A DNA stretch of 64,000 bases. It comes from Sipunculus nudus. Taxonomy: Eukaryota > Annelida > Sipuncula > Golfingiida > Sipunculidae. The notes beneath the pieces were generated by a model. The model saw only the letters and a list, made by a program, of their open reading frames with translations. It did no database searches and was not told the origin of the DNA. Positions 12,892-23,990 of the stretch are shown piece by piece. A program made the translations under genes and the position numbers. Location: positions 56,005,159 to 56,069,158 of the forward strand of contig CM049313.1 in NCBI GenBank assembly GCA_026874595.1, written 5' to 3'. Every line of letters begins with the position of its first letter. Position 1 is the stretch's first letter.

Positions 12892-13066
12892 TCGCGCACT
12901 GATAACTGAAAAAAAGTGCCTGAGAACCCAACCTTTTTTGCCAAGTACATCAAGAGATAAGCAATGGTACCTAAGTACTGCAGTTAAGAGGTGACCTAAT
13001 ATATTTAAGCTATTCTGAAATATATATTTTAATCTATTAAACTGACTATTCGAATAAATGAACAAT

Positions 13067-13069
<3 letters not shown>

Positions 13070-13113
<44 letters not shown>
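13070..13113. repeat. (AT)n microsatellite
   Basis: An uninterrupted alternating AT run of about 44 bases. Confidence 0.97.
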
Positions 13114-13117
<4 letters not shown>

Positions 13118-13421
13118 TTCAATTTAATTTATAATTGCCACATGTGTCGAGATTGCAAAGAATAATATATAAATGTATATGCAAATATGTCACCCTGATA
13201 ATATTTATATAGTATAATGTGATATATCAATATTATATACATATTTTTAGGAAGTACGACATATCTAAGACACGCAGTGGCGTTAATGTATATTCCAGGG
13301 TGACTTGCATATATACCTGTTTTTGTCTTTGCGACTCATTTCAATTATAAGACAATTAAGTTTAATGTTTAAAAAATAAGATATTATGTTTCAGTATTGG
13401 TTAATTCTAAACTATATTTGG

Positions 13422-13551
13422 ATATATAATATTTCACAGTTAACTCAGAATAATTCGTATTATTAATATATTTAATTTCCAAAATATAAGTATTATTCCC
13501 TGAAAAGCAATATTGGTTCCATTTCAGAGTTTACTGTGAAATATTATATAT
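13422..13551. repeat. Perfect 19-bp inverted repeat, 92-base spacer
   Basis: ATATATAATATTTCACAGT at 13422-13440 is exactly complementary to ACTGTGAAATATTATATAT at 13533-13551. Imperfect pairing continues outwards. It could be the ends of a very short foldback element; no target duplication was verified. Confidence 0.7.
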
Positions 13552-14813
13552 TCTCTGAATAAAAGGGGGATGATTACATTGACCATCCCCCTTGCTAAAA
13601 ATAGGGGGAGGGGGATATTTACCCCATCCCCCCAGTTTTGGCGCCTCTGAACATCCGTCATACTGGTCAAATCCAGATTATACGATTATACTTGGAGCAG
13701 AGCCTTATGTTATTGCTATATCTGAGATGTCATTAACACTTACCACACGGAAACCTGTTGATAAAATACAAACCCTTCCATATCTTAACCATAAAAAATG
13801 TATAAAGTGGGGATATGTTATGATTATTTAGGACTCTCAAGAAAGGATTGCTTTTTTAATACAGCTTTTTTTAAAGAGACATGCACTTACTTATTTCTGG
13901 CGAGACGTACCTGAGCCGATGCGTTGCACCCTGCAGTGATGAAGGAATTTGTTAGTGATATGTCGCATGCCGATCGATCGGACCAACCGCCTGTTGACAG
14001 CAAGGCTTTGTTAGGACTTGGTAACCGAGCGGGGATCGATCACTTAATGGCGACCGTGTGGATTTCAACCGACAGTACTCACCCCGAATTAAAAGTTTCA
14101 CCCCCTCCTCTCTGACACAATTTATATTCTGCAAAATACGATATTCATGGCAGCAATTTCGACGAGCAATTAATTTTCGTGAATAAGTTTACTTTATATC
14201 CATTATTTGACATAGCTGCGTTAAGAGTTTAAAACAGAGCTGGCATTTCACGTTATTATTTAAAACATGCCATGCATGGATTTTGATTGACTTTACATTT
14301 AATCTTATTTATTCTGAACACACACATATATAGTAACAGTTATTTTATTTATTTATCTTTTTACAATCATTAAAACTCTAAAAACTGATTAGTAGTTTCC
14401 TAATGAAGGAAAGAAAGTGACCGATTATCGATTATTAATCAATTATTACCTGAAATTTCGCTACATATATCATCTGGATCGATTTTAAAATAGAGAGTAT
14501 ATTGGTTATATTCGACGGGGGAGGGAGATGTCTCCGAGGTGTGTATTAGGCTGCAATTCCTAGACATAACGTTGGGCAGGATTGAAGGGGTTACGTCAGC
14601 CCTTTTTTTGCATTAGCATAGAGAACATTTAAATACAAATGAAGGTAAAGGACAGAATGGCGCAGTACAGCCTGCTGTAAGACCTGTTTTATTTCTGTAC
14701 AGAGTGAAAAAAAACCACAAGGATAATATAATCCTATATGATGTATACGGAGTTAAAGATGCTAGCTTCAATTATTTTAAACGACTTCCATCAAAATCTC
14801 GTCTGAATGCAAT

Positions 14814-14814
<1 letters not shown>
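13552..14814. other. Non-coding, nothing recognised
   Basis: Includes a short C/G-rich stretch (13560-13640) and several small ORFs with no family similarity or splice context. Confidence 0.5.

Positions 14815-14865
<51 letters not shown>
14815..14865. repeat. (CT)n microsatellite
   Basis: About 25 uninterrupted CT units. Confidence 0.97.
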
Positions 14866-14869
<4 letters not shown>

Positions 14870-17800
14870 TAATAATTTAGGTTGAATTAAAATATTATCT
14901 GGGTTTATTAATCCTAACACAGTATTATACGTACTAGGGAAAATAATCATGATGCATATAATCATAGATACCATTTCTTAATGTTTAATGGACAAGTCGA
15001 ATAAAATATTTTTTTTTGTAGAGACGAAATGTAAAATAATAAGGTGATGTGTTCAAACTATAGCTGTTCAGAATTTAGTAAAATCCGTAATATATTGAGT
15101 GCCTATCTTTCCTCATAAATTAACAACTACGTTAGGACCAAGCAAAACATGTTAGGCACATAATCTTAAAATATTTTGGTTTCTTGAAGTTAAATGTGAC
15201 ATAAGACTGTGCCAAATGCAAAGCGAACTTGGTAAACCTAAAATGTTGCACGTCTCAGTTTGTCGAGCAGCATTATGGTCGGTGCGCATGCGTGAACGAT
15301 TCCTGTTTGTGTGATCCAAATTAAATAGTGACTCTGTATATTGCTGTTAGCCAAATGTATACTGGCCAGGTAGGCTGGTGCATAGCCGTGAATACACGTA
15401 CGACTTAGTCGGCAATTATACTGGACTGGAAGGCCTGCTTGAGTCGTAGTCCCAGTCATACAGAGAACGGCTATGCTATGCAGCAGTCGGTTTCATTGAT
15501 ATTGCTGTACACAGGCACTTATCTATAATCTGGACTACGAGTGAGGAATTAACTAAAAACTGTACATGTGAATGCGCAGACCAAAGCTGTAATCGTGTTT
15601 CCATGGTAACCGCCGTCCATTTCCTGTGCTTGCTGGAATTGCCGACAACCATATTTAATCTGCTTTTATGCGGTTGGAAATTCAGCAAACGTGCATTTAG
15701 ATTTACCAATATTATAACGGAATAATTTCCCCACATATTTTGTATCGTTAGAAAGTGAACTAAGTGAGAAAATATGCTCTTACATGTGGTTGTATTGACA
15801 GGTGGTATATTAACAGGTGGTCTAATGACAGTGGGTCAGGTAATAGTGCACCTGAAGGCCGTGAGGCGTCATAAGTGACGAAAATATTTGCACCCTCATC
15901 GTGAGTAACAGCGCGGCTCTCGACAAGGTGAAGCACGTCACTCTGACATCTCGGCAGATACTCTAACAGATACCTTGCCCCATTTATAGTTGCTATGCTG
16001 AGCGATTTGTAGAGACAGATAATTGTTTGAAACAAATTTGTTTATTTTTTTCAATATACCTGAGGTATAAGGTCATCAGGTACTTTCCCCGTGGACTTTT
16101 TGGATGTCCGTTTATTACCTCCACCAGCCATGGTATAGCAAGACGTTATGTTATCGTGGCCAGGTTTGCGCCCCGTGTGTGTTTGTGTTTGAGCCATTCT
16201 TCCATTTACTGAGAGTAAAGCTGATTAAATTTATATACAATTTTAGCGCAGATCGGTTAAATTAAATTCTATTTCTGTCTGCTGCTTCGCCTGATTTCCT
16301 GTCAAACATCTGAAACATATATAGATCCGTAACGAAATATAATCACTTCTGTGACCACTCAGTGGGTTTTTAGATACCATTGGTTTTTCATATATGTTTA
16401 TATGTACAGCAGCAAGCCAATAAGATACTATATACCGGTTATATTACACCAAATACAAAAGATATTGCAATTCACCCGGAAAAACAATTGGTACTTTTTT
16501 CTGAATCAAAATAAAAAATGTGTCCTTAAATCCATACATCAACTATGAGGTTTATCTGTGCCTTTTGTAACACCTTTTACCTGGCGTGATTACAGCCATG
16601 GGGGGTTTTAACCTGATCATCCAGTAACGTAAAACCTGCGAGTCCTTGAGCGAATGTCGATAATTGTAGGATTTCTTTTTCAATCCACATGCACTTGCGG
16701 AGAACTGGATCGCATTTCGGCCTTGGCCTTACTTTCGAGATCGTTTTGCTTTCAGAGGACAAGTGTCCACAATATAAATCAACAAAGCTTGTAGCCAAGC
16801 AAATTCTGCCCCAAAAAACAATTCCATAAATGCTTATGCACATTAACTCTTTCTTCAAGATTCACCACAACTCTCTATCGTTTCACTTTGGCCTTTCACC
16901 TCGGAATTATAGTTATAAAAAATATTTTAACTAGCAGTTAGAGATCATATATATAACTCCGAAAGTATCTTTAATCAAACTTCCGTGTTACAACATATAT
17001 GAAAGCATTCCTAGAAAACGGTAAAAATCTATCGCTTTTCATTTCTTCTCAATATCATCAGAAAATAGCTGTAACAAAAACAACATTTATATTAACCTCC
17101 TGGGTTCTTCTGGGCCTTGTTATCATGTTACTTGGCGTCTCCTGTGGGTTGCCGGGCTCACTTCGATAATTACATAAAAAACGACCAATCAATACTTTTT
17201 GTAGCTCTCTGTACACAGGACCAGCTAGTAAACCTTCATAGATGTGATTGTTTCAAATAGAAAATGATTTTATTGTAGCTTACATTTTTTACATTGATCT
17301 GTCAATTAATTTATACTAAAGGCATTGCCAAACGTTACTTGACATCTAAAACAGATTGTAGTTAATCCTAAAAACTGTCTATTATCTCGGACAAAAAAAA
17401 AAGAAAAAAACGGAAGTACGGCACAATGGTACAGAATCATTGAATTAAGGAAACCTTATAATGGTTCCAGAGAGTATATCCTAAATTTTATAGATGTTCT
17501 GGGGAATCACCCTAATTTATCAAAATCCTTTCAAAACCTTTTGCGGGAAGTTGCAAACAAACAAACCAACTAATTGAACTCCGGGGAGTGTATGACCATT
17601 GCCTTTTGTGAAACATATACAGGGCGGGTATATCTGATTCAGTGTGATATCAAGTGTACGTATGGGACTGTTTATATTGCATGAACGCAGATGATAGGCC
17701 TAACCAAATGGGGAGGCACTACATAATTGAAGCCTGTTGTTAACTGATGGCGCTCACAATAACAGAAAACATTTGATCTGTGGATGCGTCTTAAAAAAGA

Positions 17801-18080
17801 AAGGATTGAACGTGCCGATGCATAAATCATTGGAACTAGGCCTACTTTTAGCGGTCTTCTGGCAGTTGTGCAAGCGCTTCAGGCTATGACGATATTGGTC
17901 GTTTCCGGTCACGTGTCATCCATAACTGTAAAAGAGGCGGCCTTAAAGATGCTCATTCACATACCATGTATATTAACTTTAAAAGTAGTATATTTTTTCA
18001 CCTTAAAATGTAGTAGTGTCTGCCAAAATTTTATTTGAACGATTTCATGGAAGCGTTATTGGTTTTTGAATGACAATGAA
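14866..18080. other. Non-coding, nothing recognised
   Basis: 15240-16040 carries three adjacent 73-91 codon minus-strand ORFs in somewhat less AT-rich DNA, but none shows a domain, consistent frame or splice links. The rest is AT-rich. Confidence 0.45.
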
Positions 18081-18083
18081 GCT

Positions 18084-18215
18084 GCGTTTACGGGGCGCGC
18101 GGTATGCGGTATGCGGAATGCGAGAAAAAAGTTTTTTTCGCTTTAGTTATATCCCCATAAAGCGTTTACGGGGCCCGCGGGATGCGGTATGTGGGATGCA
18201 AGAAAAAGTTTTGGT
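18084..18215 (+). repeat. Short tandem duplication, GCGTTTACGGGG units about 78 bp apart
   Basis: GCGTTTACGGGGCGCGCGGT at 18084 and GCGTTTACGGGGCCCGCGGG at about 18162 are each followed by ATGCGGTATG and (G/C)AGAAAAAAGTTTT-like sequence. A related GTGTATTCACGGGGCACACG segment occurs at about 21396. Confidence 0.75.
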
Positions 18216-19320
18216 GGCCCGGGCGCGATGACAGGTGTCAACATAAACACAGCGCTTGTATCGCCCGGCCACAACACATATAATCAGTAGATGCCCTGAC
18301 TGATTCTGCTAAAAAAATGTAATACATGTTCCCGCTGGATGAAACATCGATAGCTGCGTCTCACATTCGGACCTTCGGTCACCCGGCCTTGTTATAGTTA
18401 GACACATGTGGACTGCGTTTACCAACACAAAGACATAACAAGGTGTTTAACGGCCACATGCGAGGTACTTGGTTGTGTGCTGGGATCGTTTTGCTCGGAA
18501 ACGTTTGAATAAAGCAAAACTTAACTGATAGTGTGAAAGAATAGGCATGATATTGCTCTTGATTATGTCCCCTTAAATCAACTGAATGAAGACGATAACG
18601 AATATTTACAGATACTATAGTGTCCATTTTAAGAAATTTAAATCACTAAATTAGTTAATATTTTTAAAAGATCTTTAAGAAATATGGGAAAATATACACG
18701 GACTGCTTTAAAGTGCGTGAATCAAGATTTTCAGCATGGTCAGTGAATCTGCGAGGCCGTAAGTGATAACTTTTGATACAATCTAAATGTGTAAACTAAA
18801 CGGTGAGGACGGCTCTATCAACGAGAGCGAGTCTTATAAGTATTATCGACCGAGCCAGTCTACAATGAATACACACTGGACCAGCCTGTTGGTATACCAA
18901 GGCCGTAAATAAAACAGCCTCGAAGTTTAAATAATAAATATAGACATTATTCCACTGAAAAATTAACTAAGCTGACGAAAATCGGTGGTGGTAACTTATC
19001 TGTTGACACCATTTATCCTAAATTTTAAAAGGCAAATGAAATACATTTGTTTACTATAAAAAATGAGTGAGAATTACATTATTTTTCAATTATCATACAG
19101 CATGTGGATAAAGATTTTATGAAATGGCAATTAATTATACATGTCAGACCATATTTTATTTAAAAATCTTTGCAGAGCTGCTTTTGCATAGCAGAAAAAA
19201 GACGTCTTCTAGCGACAAGACCAGCCAACACTTCATATTCCGAAATGTTAAATCAAATATTTCTTAGTATTTTCTGCTTTTGTTATGTGATTAAGTTTAC
19301 ACAGTTCTACCAATTATCCA
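18216..19320. other. Non-coding, nothing recognised
   Basis: No exon, RNA gene or repeat is supported. Confidence 0.5.
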
Positions 19321-19321
19321 A

Positions 19322-19403
19322 TATATTTATTTATTATTATTATTATAATTATGATTATAATAATAATAATAATAATAATTATTATTATTATTATTAATAT
19401 TTT
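19322..19403. repeat. (ATT/AAT)n simple repeat
   Basis: TTATTATTATTATAATTATG leading into AATAATAATAATAATAATTA; explains the Asn/Tyr-rich ORF read across it. Confidence 0.95.
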
Positions 19404-22400
19404 AGTCAACCTTATTATTAAAACATTTATTTGTGTGGCCTTTTTCTTCTAGTGCTCCTGTGATGCCGTGTGATATTTGTTCTGTTTAACTCAAAGCAAG
19501 AGGCGCCATCTACAAGTAAAATAAAAACTAAAATTGTGTGGAGAGTTTAATAAACAGGCCTGGTAGCTGCGATGCGACACGAAACGGAGATTAGACTTAA
19601 TTATATTTTTACCAAGGTCAATGATATCATGGGAAACGGTTTTTGCCGCAACTTGGTTTTAACTTGTTTTAGCAAAACCAAAGTTCTGACAGTATTTTAT
19701 TTTATGTATTTTAACTTTTTATTTATTTATTTTTCTTCCATGAGCGATGAAAGAAAAGAAGGGAGAATCATCGGCTGGAAGCTTGACGAATCTTGATTTC
19801 TGACATTGGGCAGTCATGCCACTAGGTGGCGTGCGCTTTGTTTTTATTTTGCACCAATGAACATGCCCTTTGCAAGCTAGTTTCCCTACTTGTTTAAAGG
19901 AGTAAGTAAACCATTTTATAACGAAATATTGGCAAGTACCATAATGTTTTAAGGAGAAAACAATATATTACATGTATTATTTAACATTTCTTTATGTGAA
20001 TAGGGAATTAAAGATAAGTTGCTCAGTTACATAAGCAACGAACAACATGTATATGGTATATATACTATATATGGAATATTGCCTCATGCAGGTTGACTTA
20101 ATCCAACACTGATTATCACTTTCACCAGACTTTACATTTTATTGCTGTATGATCATCAGGACGTGTTCCTTCTAGTCCTTTCATTCATGATAAGGTTATT
20201 TTTATCTATTTTTGCCTGCCCTATAACCAGTACCCCTTCACTCCTAGGCTTGACATTGTTGTAACGATTATTGACAGGAGTCCCGTCCATAAAGACTGAA
20301 AGGAACAGTAAGACCAAAAAATGAACAACTTGAACAACAAGAAGAACTTGGATGTTGATTCAGGGATGTATTTGCAGCAAAACTTACAAGCGAATTTTTA
20401 AATGATGATTAATATATCTGTGCACGAGGAATTCAAAAGTTCCTTCTCGTTTGGTCGCGATCGTTTGAGATTTGTGCAACGCCTTTCTCTGTCGTTCGGC
20501 GAATCATGAAACTTTCATTTTCAGTACACCAAACAACCTATTAAATTACAATCACATCAAACCTCAATTTAAAACATAAGAACAGATTGTCAATTTTAGC
20601 AAACAAAAGTATAAAAATAGATGTGTTGTGTCAGTCGGTTTAAGGGTTCATCATAATGAAAATCTGCTGATTGATTCAATGGGACCTGTATTATGCGTAA
20701 CATTATTTAAACATTGTTACTAGACGTTTACGTGAACCTATATATCACATGTACGGTATATCGTCATAATATCTTATATATTAAGATTATTCACGGTGTC
20801 CATAATACCAATACCACTAGATGGTATAGCGAAATGCAGAGGTAGATGTAATAATTACTTTAATTTAAGTAATAAGTAAATTTGACATAAATGTTGACAT
20901 GGCTGAATGCTAAGGCCGTGGCTCGAATGACCCCCTTCCATCATGCTATAAACAGACCGGTTGATGTCAAGTGTCTAGAGATATTTAAATTTTCTTGGCG
21001 ATTCCACAACTGTAACAAGCCTTTTGTGTAATCCAACAGTGCATTTGTCAGAAGTCGTTCACTGCATCTCAGTATGAAAAATAAAGTGATCTCGTCCCAG
21101 CTTCGTTGACAGTAAAATATCGTTTATACACCCGTACTCATTACACATACATCATCCACCTTGCTTATCAATAAATTATTTGCGAAATTACGTAAATATT
21201 CTATTATTCTTTGTACCTCCTCCATACCTGGTTCATCTGAGGGACAATTTTAGATACTGATACTTGAAGCGATGTCTCATTGTGCCTCCATATGTATAGC
21301 GGCTGCGAATTCATTTCCATAAAACTTATCCTTAGCAGAAACATTCTTTGGCTTTTGAGTGTGCATGTCTTCCACAAAGTTTACCACTTAAGTGGTGTAT
21401 TCACGGGGCACACGCACGATTTGCGAAGGATGCGAATGTTGAAAAGATGGCAAAGTCCAGCATTCGTATTTTAGTCTCCAAACCTTCGGTAAATATGTGT
21501 GGGTGTTAGCCGAGAAGCGTCGGCACGTTCGGCAAAGTTACACACGACATTCGCTCAAACATTGTGAGAAACTGCGCAAGCATGGTTTATGGCTCGATTG
21601 TCGCGAACAATTCTAAAAAAAACTTCTCCCAATGCTGAATTTGCGATTTTTCTACTTCGCGTCATTCGTGAATCGTTCGCGTGCAACTTGAAAACCCCAC
21701 CTTATAGCCTCTCCATAGGCTCACTTCAAAGAAGCCTGTTACTAGAGAATGAGACCATGGCTCTGATTGGTCTTTCTTGTTTACATATTGATCTTTCTCA
21801 TAGGCCAAAGCTTTGGTGCTTCATTGCCTGCACATGCCTCCAATAAGGGCAGTAATTGTTTGTCACCTTTTATTCCTGACACGAATTTATTGAGCACCTA
21901 CCCTCCGCTTGGGTCACCTTGCATGAGGAAATTCCTTGCGCACGCCAAACGGGACTTTTGGCGGAGAGCCACCGTGCGTCTGTGTCAGAGACCAGACCAG
22001 TGACTGAGTTCTGTTCTACATCCTGTGTTTCATGCGGCACAATTTTAATTTTACCATTATGATTCATTTATTATTTTCAGAATTTGTGTCAGGGTTGTCC
22101 TGGTTGCTATTATTTGCAAAGCGGTAGTTTCTCCCAGCTGTTCATTGTCTATATACACCATGCATGGGATGACCACATGGTAATAATTAACCCGAAAATC
22201 CAGCCGTCTTGTGAAGACATATTCCACTGCTTGATTACTAAGACGTACAACAGCAGAGTCTATGTTATTATGCGTTTTACTTCTATAAAAATTGTTATGT
22301 AGTTTGCCCAGTGTCATATTTATCTTATGTTTTACCCATAATCCGTTAATAAAATTCTTGCATAGCACCACTAGCCCCGGGATCAGTTGTAATGAGATGG

Positions 22401-22454
22401 AATCATTACATCAGATATAACATGGAATATTTTTTAGACAATCTCTGAAATGTC
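19404..22454. other. Non-coding 3' flank of the receptor gene
   Basis: Contains no recognisable exon. A 104-codon minus-strand ORF at 22057-22371 lies on the gene strand just beyond the minisatellite and is unassigned; it would fall in the 3' UTR if the polyadenylation signal at 22067 is used. Confidence 0.45.
22067..22072 (-). terminator. Candidate polyadenylation signal AATAAA for the nAChR
   Basis: TTTATT on the plus strand is AATAAA in the gene orientation. It is the first canonical signal I found downstream of the stop, because none occurs in the minisatellite. If used, the 3' UTR would be about 1.3 kb and would transcribe the whole array. Confidence 0.3.
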
Positions 22455-23425
22455 GACCTGATATGGAGACATTCTTCGCCATCGATATATTCTTTGGAGA
22501 CATTCTTTGTGATAGCGATGTTCTAAGCAGACATTCTTCGTCAAATAGATATTCTATGGAGACATTCTTCGTCATAGAGATTTCTAGGGAGACATCCGTC
22601 TTCATAGAGATATTCCCTGGAAATATTGTTCGTCATAGCGATATTCTATTGAGATATTCTTTGTCAAAGAGATATTCTATAGAGACATTCTTCGCCATAG
22701 AGGTAATCTATGAAGCCATTCTTCGTCATAGAGATATTCTATGGGGACACTCTTCGTCATAAAGATATTCTATGGGGCATTTATCGTCATAGAGATATTA
22801 TCTGGTGACATTCATCGCCACTGAGATATTGTTTGGAGATATTGTTCGTCATAGCGATATTCTATAGAGACATTCTTTGTCAAAGAGATATTCTATAGAG
22901 ACATTATCGTCATAGCGATATTCAATGGAGACCTTCGTCATAGCGATATTCAATGGAGACATTTTTCGTCATAGAGATATTCTATAGAGACATTCATCGT
23001 CATAGAGATATCCCCTGGAGATATTGTTCGTCATAGCGATATTCTATGGAGATATTCTTTGTAAAAGAGATATTCGCCATTAAGGTATTCTATGGATCCA
23101 TTCTTCGTCATAGAGATTCCTAGGGAGACATTCTTCTGTATAGAGATATTCTCTGGAGACATTGATCGTTATAGCGACATTCTGTAGAGATATTCTTTGT
23201 CAAAGAGATATTCTATAAAGACATTCTTCGCCATAGAGGTATTCATTGGAGCCATTCTTCCTCATTGAGATATTGTTTGGAGATATTGTTTGTCATAGCG
23301 AAATTCTCTCAAGACATTCTTTGTCAAAGAAGTATTCTATATAGACATTCTTCGTGGAGACATGGAGACATTGTATGAGAGATCTGTCGTCCTGGAGACA
23401 TTATATGGAGACATTCTTTGTCATG
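22455..23425. repeat. About 31-bp minisatellite, roughly 30 degenerate units
   Basis: Tandem units approximate GGAGACATTCTTCGTCATAG followed by AGATATTCTAT (31 bases). Variants swap TTCG/TTTG, CGTC/CGCC and TCATAG/TCAAAG; a few units are shortened. Because 31 is not a multiple of three, successive units shift frame, which yields long repeat-coded shadow ORFs on both strands. The array starts just after AATGTCGACCTGATAT and ends at TTTGTCATGG, immediately before the coding sequence for receptor M4. It supplies the receptor stop codon. Unit number is estimated from span divided by period. Confidence 0.93.
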
Positions 23426-23990
23426 GGGAGGAAAACCAAAATTACTACGGTTACCAGGATGACCACAAAGGTGTAAATCCAGAAACAAAGGCGGTCAATA
23501 ATTTCCGCGACTTCCCGCCACTCCGGATTTGTATCTTCTGTTCTCTGCTGCAGAAGATCATAGTGTTTGGTTAACAGCCTATCCAACTTGCTGACTAGAT
23601 CATCGGTAGGGCTCGTCAACTTATGTCGCATGCGCGGTTTATTTTCCACGTGATTGGTTGATATTTTTCCTTTTTTGTCAATGACGACAGTCACGCTGTT
23701 TTCACTTTCGCTCTCGTGTCTCTGGTTGCTATAGACACTGCCGTTGCTGAAGGACTCTCTGAGCGGGGTCCGTATGTCGGACCGTCGGGACTGGTTTGTC
23801 GTCGACCGTCGCAGGAATGAGCGGTTTTTCTTTTTTGTACAGAACAAAAACCGAGAAATGGTCGTGGTGAAGCGACGAAGCCACGACGGTACTGGATTGG
23901 AAGTGTAACACTGGTTGTGCATATATGAAATAAATACAGCGAGGATGACGGAGACGCACGTGAGGGCCATCGCCATTATGATGTACACTC
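23401..23990 (-). CDS. nAChR exon 7: M3, cytoplasmic loop, M4 and stop
   Basis: Encodes residues 311-505 and the TAA stop (23403-23401). M3 ([20 protein letters not shown]) is followed by a basic cytoplasmic loop with RRST and RRSD basophilic-kinase-like sites, then an amphipathic helix ([10 protein letters not shown]) and M4 ([19 protein letters not shown]). The acceptor is ATTGTAG|GAGTGT at 23991/23990, supplying two bases of Gly310. The final seven residues MTKNVSI and the stop codon are the antisense reading of a minisatellite unit whose array continues to about 22455, so the normally variable extracellular tail is repeat-derived. Confidence 0.95.

Noticed and set aside
15238-16035. Three successive minus-strand ORFs of 73, 86 and 91 codons
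   Set aside because: Considered as an exon series, but products show no motif and no matching donor/acceptor phases were found.
19170-19397. 75-codon ORF ending in Tyr/Asn runs
   Set aside because: Half is the (ATT/AAT)n repeat; the rest shows no family.
22057-22371. 104-codon minus-strand ORF beyond the minisatellite
   Set aside because: No recognisable domain, overlaps a different plus-strand ORF, and probably lies in 3' UTR or flank.
22463-22762. 99-codon plus-strand ORF and antisense partner in 22411-22605
   Set aside because: Purely the translated minisatellite units; the frame changes each 31 bases and there is no independent domain.
22455-23425. CRISPR-like array of short repeats
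   Set aside because: Units are contiguous and degenerate with no unique spacers, in a eukaryotic gene context; it is a minisatellite.
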